Below, in pieces: positions 6,540 to 11,143 of a stretch of DNA of 11,143 nt (its first letter is position 1; every line of letters begins with the position of its first letter). Origin of the DNA: Lachnospiraceae bacterium (GTDB lineage: Bacteria > Bacillota > Clostridia > Lachnospirales > Lachnospiraceae); the NCBI GenBank assembly GCA_900764225.1, contig CAAFNG010000022.1:1-11143 (forward strand), given 5' to 3'. The translations under genes were made by a program, and so were the position numbers. The notes under the pieces were generated by a model. That model searched no databases. It worked only from the letters and a program-made list of their open reading frames with translations, and was not told the origin of the DNA.

Positions 6540-7172
6540 TTATTTAATAAACTTGACCTCAGGATAAATCGCCTGCTTTGCAGCCTCTTTTCTCTCATTG
6601 AAAACAACCTTATTCTCTTCAAAAAGGTTACGTCCCTGTGCGTCGATAGACACGATCAGCGGGCCAAATTCCTTAACCTTATTGCACCATAAGGTCTCCG
6701 GCATACCAAGCTCATCCCAGTGATGCTCAACGATCTTCTCAACCTCTGTAGCAGCAACTACTGCACATCCTGCCGGGAATACACAGTGAATCGCACCAAA
6801 CTCCTTACATGCACGTTCAGTATTCGGACCCATACCACCTTTACCAACGATCACTCTCACACCAGTCAGTTTCGTAAACTCATACTCGAATTTTTCCATA
6901 CGCATGGAAGTTGTCGGTCCTACAGAAACCATTTCATAATCATCCTCTGTTCCCTCGATCTTGCGAACGATAGGACCTGCATGGAAAATTGCTTTATCTT
7001 TAATATCATACGGAAGCTCTCTTCCGTACTCAACCAGACGACGATGTGCCACATCACGGCAGGTCATCAGATCTCCGTCCAACCATACGATATCGCCGAT
7101 TTTGATATCAGCCAGGTCTTCTGCGCTTATAGGTGTAATAAGAACTTTTTTATCTCCTCTGATTTCAATCAT
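6540..7172 (-). CDS. ttdB: L(+)-tartrate dehydratase beta subunit
   Basis: The 210-residue beta subunit belongs to a two-subunit class I hydro-lyase (fumarase/tartrate dehydratase family). It supplies the C-terminal half of the active site. Family motifs in order are [12 protein letters not shown] (35-46), [11 protein letters not shown] (61-71), [10 protein letters not shown] (83-92), VGKGGMG (109-115) and [10 protein letters not shown] (132-141). T87, R91 and K111 keep the spacing of catalytic Thr, Arg and Lys known from class I fumarase. The segment [13 protein letters not shown] (150-162) and overall wording resemble, from memory, E. coli TtdB more closely than fumarase beta halves, hence tartrate rather than fumarate; a fumarase assignment is the main alternative. 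Length fits (TtdB is about 200). Start: GGAGGG (7180-7185) is seven bases upstream. The gap to ttdA is 15 bp, consistent with coupled synthesis of the complex. Confidence 0.8.
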   Translation of the reverse strand: MIEIRGDKKVLITPISAEDLADIKIGDIVWLDGDLMTCRDVAHRRLVEYGRELPYDIKDKAIFHAGPIVRKIEGTEDDYEMVSVGPTTSMRMEKFEYEFTKLTGVRVIVGKGGMGPNTERACKEFGAIHCVFPAGCAVVAATEVEKIVEHHWDELGMPETLWCNKVKEFGPLIVSIDAQGRNLFEENKVVFNERKEAAKQAIYPEVKFIK

Positions 7173-7187
7173 GATTTTTCCCTCCGT

Positions 7188-8093
7188 TTATGCGTTGAAT
7201 TTCCATGTGGAATGTGTATCACAGGTTACTGTAAGATCCGGATTTACAACAAGATGTCCACGACGGTGAGACCAGCAGCCCACATTTACCGCAACACCGA
7301 TAGTAGACGGATGACGGGCTGTATTCTCGATATTAACACCCATTACAGAATATTTTCCGCCCATACCCTGCGGTCCAAGGCCGATGGCATTGATACCATC
7401 CTCGAGAAGCTTTTCCATTTTTGCAGCATTTGCATTGTCGTTATGAGAACCGATCGGGCGCATCAGCGCTTTCTTTGAATTAAGTGCAGCTGTTTCCACA
7501 GAAGTTCCCACACCAACGCCTACCAGAAGCGGAGGACACGCATTCAGTCCGTAAGTTGTCATCTGATCAAGAACGAAATCGGTAACACCCTCATATCCGG
7601 CACCTGGCATCAGAACCATTGCTTTTCCCGGGAGAGTACATCCGCCGCCTGCCATGTATGCGTAGATCTCACATTTATCGCTGTTCGGAACGATATCCCA
7701 CCATACAGTCGGAGTTCCTTTTCCAACGTTTTTCTTTGTGTTGTACTCGTCAAAAGTCTCAACGGAATTGTGTCTCAGCGGAGCTGCAAACGTAGCCTGC
7801 ACAACAGCCTCCTTTAAAAGTCCCTCCAGCTCATTGATATACGGGAAATTCGTTCCGCATTTCAGCCAGAACTGAAGAACACCTGTGTCCTGACAGCTTG
7901 GACGGTTCAGCTCTACAGCCAATCCCTGGTTTTTTGTCATTGTCTCATAGAGAACTTTCGGAAGTGCTGCTGTTTCCTGGGAGCCAAGCTCCTCCAGTTT
8001 GTTTACTACATCATCCGGTAATTTTTTTCCAATGTGGGCAACAAAATCTGCTACCATATCTGTTAATACTTTAACTCCATTTTCCTTAGTCAT
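7188..8093 (-). CDS. ttdA: L(+)-tartrate dehydratase alpha subunit, [4Fe-4S]
   Basis: The 301-residue alpha subunit holds the catalytic iron-sulfur cluster. C67 (NRPSCQDTG), C186 (NACPP) and C273 (GCWSHRRG) are the expected three cluster ligands; the 119-residue spacing between the first two equals that in structurally known class I fumarase. Other landmarks are PLRHNSVETFDEYNT (105-119), MAGGGCTLPG (147-156) and IENTARHPSTIGVAV (255-269). Together with the beta subunit it should dehydrate L-tartrate to oxaloacetate in the cytoplasm. The cluster is oxygen-labile, fitting an anaerobe. Similarity recalled to E. coli TtdA is high throughout, including the N-terminal PDDVV.KL region, which favours tartrate dehydratase over fumarase, but no alignment was run. 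Start: AGGAGG (8100-8105) is six bases upstream. Confidence 0.82.
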   Translation of the reverse strand: MTKENGVKVLTDMVADFVAHIGKKLPDDVVNKLEELGSQETAALPKVLYETMTKNQGLAVELNRPSCQDTGVLQFWLKCGTNFPYINELEGLLKEAVVQATFAAPLRHNSVETFDEYNTKKNVGKGTPTVWWDIVPNSDKCEIYAYMAGGGCTLPGKAMVLMPGAGYEGVTDFVLDQMTTYGLNACPPLLVGVGVGTSVETAALNSKKALMRPIGSHNDNANAAKMEKLLEDGINAIGLGPQGMGGKYSVMGVNIENTARHPSTIGVAVNVGCWSHRRGHLVVNPDLTVTCDTHSTWKFNA

Positions 8094-8244
8094 GATTTAC
8101 CTCCTGATACGGTTCGATGGTTTGTGTTTTGGTTGGTTGTTTCATCAATTAATTGGCTGATTAATTGGTTAAGATGGAATATGTATTTTTTTCCACTGCT
8201 CATTGCATTTCACAATGTGCAGAAGAATTAACAAAGTTTAAAGT
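8094..8244 (-). other. Intra-operon gap with a direct repeat and a hairpin
   Basis: These 151 bases separate the permease stop from ttdA. They contain a 9-bp direct repeat ATTAATTGG (8148-8156 and 8160-8168, 12-bp period) and the palindrome CAATTAATTG (8146-8155). There is also a hairpin pairing 8198-8205 with 8213-8220 (one T-T mismatch, 7-nt loop). No U-run follows the hairpin on the minus strand, so it is not a terminator; it could be an mRNA processing or stability point, or part of a weak internal control region. Confidence 0.35.
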
Positions 8245-9510
8245 TTACGGGTAAAACGGGAACAAAATCGGTAACAGGATCATACAGATCACGAAAGATA
8301 CCAGGATCAGCGGCAGACCGGATTTTACATAATCCTTGAATTTATATCCGCCAAGTCCTACCACCATTGTGTTCGCCGGCATTCCGATCGGTGTTGCATA
8401 AGCACAGGAGCCTGCAATAACAGTTGCGATAACAACGGCTCTCGGATCTGCTCCGAGGTTGTTTGCAAGAGATACCGCAATAGGGATCATCAGTGCTGTG
8501 GTTGCTGTATTTGACATGAAATTTGTCAGCACACAGGTTACAATAAAAATCACCAGAAGAAGAAGGATCGGACTCGGATCTGCTCCAAGAAGTCCTACGA
8601 TCTTATCTGCGATCAGCTCTCCGGCTCCGGTTGTATCCAATGCTTTTGCAAGTGTCAGAGAACCGCCGAAAAGAAATACAACCTTCAGGTCAATAGACTT
8701 CAGTGCGTCTTTCTCGGAAATAACTCCTGTCAGAACCAGGAGGATCGCTCCGATACATGCGGAAACCTCAATGCTAATGCCGATCTCTTTCTCAAAGATC
8801 ATTGCAAGGATCACAAGGATCAGTACTACCAGGGAAACAGTCTGTTTCCATTTCGGTACATGGCTGAAATCCTGCTGATCTTCAAGAGCTGCACCGGATG
8901 CATTCTTTCCATCCGGAAGGAATTTATATCCGATAAGGACAAAGTAGAGGATTCCGATCAGAAGCATCGGAACTCCAACCGGCGCATACATAAAAAAGCT
9001 TGTGGAAAGCCCCATCTCCTGAAGTGCATTCACACCCATCAGGTTTCCGGGTGCACCGATAATGGAAAGGTTTCCGCCAAGTGCTGCGGCAAATACCAGC
9101 GGCATCAGAAGACGGCTTCTGGAATAGCCGGACTCATCGGCTATTCCACAGACTACCGGAATCAGCACTGCTGCGGTACCTGTATTGGATAAAAATCCGG
9201 ACATTACACCTACGATCACCATGATCGCAATGATCAATGTTTTTTCTGTTCTGGCAAATTTCGTGACCAGTCCTCCGATCTTATTTGCCATTCCTGTTTC
9301 GAACAATGCCTGGCCTACTACAAACATGCCAACGCAAAGGATTACGTTACTGTTTACATACTGTGAAAATGTTGTTGTTGCATCCACAACTCCTGTGAGT
9401 GTCAGACCGAAGGCACAGATTGAAGCAGTCAGTCCAAGAGGAATTTTTTCAAGGATGAAACTGATAATGGTGAACACAAGAAACAGCAATGTTATAGTTG
9501 TCTGAGACAT
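8245..9510 (-). CDS. DASS/SLC13-type anion permease, probable tartrate/dicarboxylate transporter
   Basis: The 421-residue polytopic membrane protein belongs to the divalent anion:Na+ symporter (SLC13-like) family of the ion transporter superfamily. It shows the internal two-fold repeat of this fold: SNT at 108-110 followed by GAPGN at 152-156, and SNT at 333-335 followed by GMPAN at 376-380. The paired SNT motifs bind the carboxylate and sodium in characterised members. The length is near the short end for the family, and its sequence does not look like E. coli TtdT itself (about 490 residues), so exchange versus Na+ symport is open. As first gene of an operon with ttdA and ttdB under a divergent LysR gene, it most likely imports L-tartrate or a related dicarboxylate. 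Start: AAAGGAG lies nine bases upstream of ATG. Confidence 0.83.
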   Translation of the reverse strand: MSQTTITLLFLVFTIISFILEKIPLGLTASICAFGLTLTGVVDATTTFSQYVNSNVILCVGMFVVGQALFETGMANKIGGLVTKFARTEKTLIIAIMVIVGVMSGFLSNTGTAAVLIPVVCGIADESGYSRSRLLMPLVFAAALGGNLSIIGAPGNLMGVNALQEMGLSTSFFMYAPVGVPMLLIGILYFVLIGYKFLPDGKNASGAALEDQQDFSHVPKWKQTVSLVVLILVILAMIFEKEIGISIEVSACIGAILLVLTGVISEKDALKSIDLKVVFLFGGSLTLAKALDTTGAGELIADKIVGLLGADPSPILLLLVIFIVTCVLTNFMSNTATTALMIPIAVSLANNLGADPRAVVIATVIAGSCAYATPIGMPANTMVVGLGGYKFKDYVKSGLPLILVSFVICMILLPILFPFYP

Positions 9511-9619
9511 TTCTGTACTCTCCTTTCACTGTGTTGTGATTTCATGTTTATTCTGTCTTTATTTTCCGTCTTATTTTTTCTGAAAAGTATAGGCCATACA
9601 CGTTTCTTTTGATGACTTT

Positions 9620-9649
9620 ATTATAACTGGTGTACATATAAAAAAACAA
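9620..9649 (-). promoter_or_regulatory. Promoter of the permease-ttdAB operon
   Basis: On the minus strand there is TTGTTT (9649-9644), an 18-nt spacer, then a perfect TATAAT (9625-9620). Transcription would start near 9613, giving a leader of about 100 nt. The weak -35 and an A/T dyad centred about 65 bp upstream of the start fit an activator-dependent promoter. Confidence 0.6.
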
Positions 9650-9669
9650 ATTAATGAAACACATATCCC

Positions 9670-9686
9670 CATAAAAAAAATTTATG
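9670..9686. promoter_or_regulatory. Candidate LysR operator near -65 of the ttd promoter
   Basis: CATAAA (9670-9675) and TTTATG (9681-9686) are perfect 6-bp dyad arms around AAAAA. A T-N11-A core (9672-9684) is centred at 9678, about 65 bp upstream of the predicted ttd start, the usual recognition position for LysR-type regulators. The low-complexity A run makes chance occurrence possible. Confidence 0.4.
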
Positions 9687-9712
9687 TTCTCAATTTTTCG
9701 CCCGATTTTTTA

Positions 9713-9725
9713 TGCAATATTGCTA
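9713..9725. promoter_or_regulatory. Candidate LysR operator with GCAATATTGC palindrome
   Basis: TGCAATATTGCTA fits T-N11-A and contains the 10-bp palindrome GCAATATTGC (9714-9723). It lies between the divergent genes, about 100 bp upstream of the predicted ttd start. It has the least repetitive sequence of the three candidate sites. Confidence 0.4.
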
Positions 9726-9735
9726 TAAAACAGTC

Positions 9736-9753
9736 TGTTTATCAAAATAAACA
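9736..9753. promoter_or_regulatory. Perfect TGTTTAT-N4-ATAAACA dyad, candidate LysR autoregulatory site
   Basis: The 7-bp arms TGTTTAT (9736-9742) and ATAAACA (9747-9753) are exact complements around CAAA and include a T-N11-A core (9739-9751). It lies about 90 bp upstream of the LysR start codon, near weak plus-strand promoter-like boxes (for example TATGAT at 9783-9788). Binding here could repress the regulator's own gene, as is common for divergent LysR genes. Confidence 0.45.
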
Positions 9754-9842
9754 TAGAAATTATACCATGCCTGTGATATTTTTATGATAACATTTAAACG
9801 GAGAAAAACATCCGAACACCATATTAAAGGAAGTATTTTATT

Positions 9843-10742
9843 ATGACATTGAACCAGCTTCGATATTTCTGCACCGCCAGCCGCTGCCACAGCATCACAA
9901 AAGCAGCTGAAGAATTATATGTAACCCAGCCAACCGTTTCCATGGCGATCCGTGACCTGGAGATTGAATTCGGAATCAGTCTTTTTTCCAGAAAAGGAAA
10001 TCAGCTGATCCTTACCCAGGAAGGTGAAGCCTTCTATGAAAAAGCCACCTACATCCTTCAATACTGCAACGAGCTCCAGGCTGATTATTCCAGTATGTCC
10101 AGGGTAAAGCCCCCTCTCCGTATCGGGATTCCACCAATGCTGAGCACTGTATTTTTTCCGGAGCTGCTTACTGCTTTTCATGAAAAGCATCCGGAGATCG
10201 CTGTTGTTCTGGAGGAATACGGTTCCGTCCGCGCCTGTCATCTGGTTCAGGATGACACTCTGGATCTGGCATTGGTAAATATGGAACAATATAACATTGA
10301 CAAATTTCATAACACGGTCCTTGCCAATGATCAGGTTGTTTTCTGCGTGAACAACGATCATAAACTGGCCGGCAAAAGTACTGTCACAACAAAAGAGATG
10401 TCACAGGAGCCTCTGATCTTTTTCAACGCAGACTCTGTCCAAAACCAGCTTCTCAAAATGCGTTTTGAAATGGATGGCTACACTCCAAATATCGTCATGC
10501 GAAGCAGCCAGATCTATACGACCCTGCAGTTCGTAAAAACCGGTAAATACGCCTGTTTTCTCTATTCCAGCATGACCGATAAATTTTCTGATTCCAATAT
10601 CACCGGAATTCCACTGAATCCGCCTATCCGCATAAAGATCGGTATGATATGGAAAAAAGGCAAATACATCAGCGGTGATATGCTGACATTTCTGCATTTT
10701 ACCCGCATGTATTACAAAGAACATCCGCTCACCGGAAAGTAA
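9843..10742 (+). CDS. LysR-family transcriptional regulator divergent from the ttd operon
   Basis: The 299-residue cytoplasmic DNA-binding regulator has normal length for the family. The N-terminal winged helix-turn-helix (about 1-60) reads TLNQLRYF...SITKAAEELYVTQPTVSMAIRDLE...LFSR. A linker helix follows (60-90), then a periplasmic-binding-protein-like effector domain from about 92 (LRIGIPPMLS) to the end. Start: AAAGGAAG (9826-9833) is nine bases upstream. Divergent orientation and three dyads in the shared region suggest it controls the permease-ttdAB operon, probably as an activator responding to tartrate or another dicarboxylate, analogous to E. coli TtdR. Effector and sign of control are inference. 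The downstream symporter is preceded by its own promoter and riboswitch, so it is unlikely to share this transcript. Confidence 0.88.
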   Translation: MTLNQLRYFCTASRCHSITKAAEELYVTQPTVSMAIRDLEIEFGISLFSRKGNQLILTQEGEAFYEKATYILQYCNELQADYSSMSRVKPPLRIGIPPMLSTVFFPELLTAFHEKHPEIAVVLEEYGSVRACHLVQDDTLDLALVNMEQYNIDKFHNTVLANDQVVFCVNNDHKLAGKSTVTTKEMSQEPLIFFNADSVQNQLLKMRFEMDGYTPNIVMRSSQIYTTLQFVKTGKYACFLYSSMTDKFSDSNITGIPLNPPIRIKIGMIWKKGKYISGDMLTFLHFTRMYYKEHPLTGK

Positions 10743-10781
10743 AATTTCCCGGAAGCCTGTCGAAAAATGTTTGATTATATG

Positions 10782-10814
10782 TTGATTAGTTTTTCTAATA
10801 AATCAAATTTTTTT
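10782..10814 (+). terminator. Weak AT-rich terminator after the LysR gene
   Basis: ATTAG (10785-10789) pairs with CTAAT (10795-10799) around TTTTT, extended by TTG/CAA across a small bulge. Seven Ts follow at 10808-10814. The stem has little GC, so efficiency is doubtful. Confidence 0.4.
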
Positions 10815-10825
10815 AATAAAACCCA

Positions 10826-10852
10826 TTGAAATCCGTCAATTCATGTGATACT
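10826..10852 (+). promoter_or_regulatory. Candidate promoter of the riboswitch-symporter unit
   Basis: TTGAAA (10826-10831) is followed after 15 nt by GATACT (10847-10852), with an extended -10 TGT at 10844-10846. The spacing is short, but the TG element compensates. The start would lie near 10859, giving a leader of about 180 nt that holds a small GTGTA/TACAC hairpin (10863-10876), the helix at 10882-10926 and the riboswitch. Confidence 0.4.
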
Positions 10853-10881
10853 CTTTCTTACAGTGTATTTCTACACAAAAC

Positions 10882-10926
10882 GAATGACCGCCACTACCGT
10901 ACACAAGGAGGTTCCGGCACTCATTC
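10882..10926 (+). promoter_or_regulatory. Helix preceding the glycine aptamer, possible ghost aptamer
   Basis: GAATGACCG (10882-10890) pairs with CGG (10915-10917) and TCATTC (10921-10926) across a 3-nt bulge, making a nine-pair helix that ends 16 nt before the aptamer. Singleton glycine riboswitches are known to carry a reduced helix in place of the second aptamer; position and size fit an upstream version. The internal AAGGAGG has no usable start codon after it. Confidence 0.4.
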
Positions 10927-10942
10927 AAAAATAAAAAACTCA

Positions 10943-11022
10943 GGAGAGTCTCTTCAAATAAAAAAGAAGAGCGCCGAAGGTGTAAGCAGCATAAAATGCT
11001 GTAAATCTCTCAGGCAAAAGGA
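10943..11022 (+). promoter_or_regulatory. Glycine riboswitch, single aptamer
   Basis: The conserved glycine aptamer core is present in order: GGAGAG (10943-10948), GCGCCGAAGG (10971-10980), then ATCTCTCAGGCAAAAGGA (11005-11022). P1 forms between GGAGAG and CTCTC. One arm folds as CTCTTC (10950-10955) with GAAGAG (10966-10971), and another as CAGCAT (10987-10992) with ATGCTG (10996-11001). Only one full aptamer exists. The GGAGG ribosome site (11024-11028) starts two bases after the core, and no intrinsic terminator lies between, so control of translation is more likely than attenuation. The downstream gene is an AGCS-type amino-acid symporter, a known target class of glycine riboswitches. Confidence 0.92.
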
Positions 11023-11036
11023 TGGAGGAAAGAGTA

Positions 11037-11110
11037 ATGTTTACACAAATCAACAACTTTATCACCTGGTTTGACGGAGTAGTCTGGGGACTTCCGTTAA
11101 TCATTCTGAT
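11037..11110 (+). CDS. AGCS-family sodium:alanine/glycine symporter, N-terminal fragment
   Basis: Only the first 24 complete codons plus two bases are genomic (MFTQINNFITWFDGVVWGLP...). A short amphipathic start followed by D-G-x-V-W-G-L-P and a hydrophobic run is the typical N-terminus of AGCS (alanine or glycine:cation symporter) proteins, normally about 450 residues. GGAGG (11024-11028) is eight bases upstream of ATG. The glycine riboswitch directly upstream points to glycine as substrate or signal. The reading frame continues into adapter sequence as CLLYTSPSPR, which is not part of the protein. The family call rests on very few residues plus context. Confidence 0.7.
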
Positions 11111-11143
11111 CTGTCTCTTATACACATCTCCGAGCCCACGAGA
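11111..11143 (+). other. Illumina Nextera adapter contamination at the contig end
   Basis: The last 33 bases begin CTGTCTCTTATACACATCT, the mosaic-end sequence of the Tn5-based Nextera kit, and continue CCGAGCCCACGAGA, the read-2 adapter. This is a library artefact and should be trimmed; genomic sequence ends at 11110. The first adapter base could coincide with a genomic C. Confidence 0.97.

Noticed and set aside
6720-7478. 252-codon open frame on the plus strand
   Set aside because: It spans the antisense of both ttdB and ttdA across their gap; it has no motifs and no ribosome site, and both opposing genes are certain.
10905-10911. AAGGAGG as ribosome site of a small leader gene
   Set aside because: No ATG, GTG or TTG follows at usable distance with an open frame of meaningful length, and the bases fall within the helix before the riboswitch.
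10826-11074. 82-codon open frame over the glycine riboswitch
   Set aside because: It runs straight through the structured leader and past the symporter start in another frame. The RNA structure explains the conservation.
10940-11125. 61-codon minus-strand open frame beginning MYKRQ
   Set aside because: Its start lies in the Nextera adapter; MYKRQ-type starts are a known translation of this adapter, and the rest is antisense to the riboswitch.

Overview
The window looks like a chromosomal stretch from an anaerobic, moderately AT-rich Firmicute, most likely a gut Lachnospiraceae. Supporting this are strong AGGAGG-type ribosome binding sites on nearly every gene, an oxygen-labile Fe-S dehydratase, a Lachnospiraceae-style modular surface protein (CHAP domain plus YDG-type Ig-like modules) and a Firmicutes-style glycine riboswitch. 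The taxonomic call is inference from gene content and style; no database was consulted. The last 33 bases are not genomic: they match the Illumina Nextera transposase/read-2 adapter.

Left part (about 1-5347), all genes on the minus strand. In transcription order these are a class V PLP-dependent aminotransferase (4052-5347), a secreted CHAP-domain cell-wall hydrolase with two tandem Ig-like modules (1879-3876), an HSL-type alpha/beta hydrolase (861-1805) and a nicotinamidase-like cysteine hydrolase (328-849). The last two are translationally coupled and probably end at a long perfect inverted repeat (226-291). The CHAP gene is bracketed by two similar palindromic repeats in the same orientation (1821-1862 and 4001-4047). 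A third, half copy (912-935) is read as part of the C-terminal tail of the alpha/beta hydrolase. The arrangement looks like a cassette inserted into an aminotransferase-hydrolase-nicotinamidase unit.

Middle part. A YczE/YitT-like membrane protein (5655-6311, minus) has its own well-formed promoter. Just upstream of that promoter is a strong intrinsic terminator that ends the next operon.

Right part. A probable L(+)-tartrate utilisation locus comprises a DASS/SLC13-type anion permease (8245-9510), then the alpha (7188-8093) and beta (6540-7172) subunits of an Fe-S L-tartrate dehydratase (ttdA, ttdB), all on the minus strand. A divergent LysR-type regulator (9843-10742, plus) shares a 332-bp control region with them. 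That region holds a TATAAT promoter and several LysR-type T-N11-A dyads. The content parallels the E. coli ttdR / ttdABT locus, but here the transporter gene comes first. The inferred flow is tartrate uptake, dehydration to oxaloacetate, and tartrate-dependent control by the LysR protein.

Right edge. A single-aptamer glycine riboswitch (10943-11022), with a preceding helix that could be a ghost aptamer, lies directly in front of the start codon of a truncated AGCS-family sodium:amino-acid symporter (from 11037). The symporter reading frame runs into the adapter at 11111.
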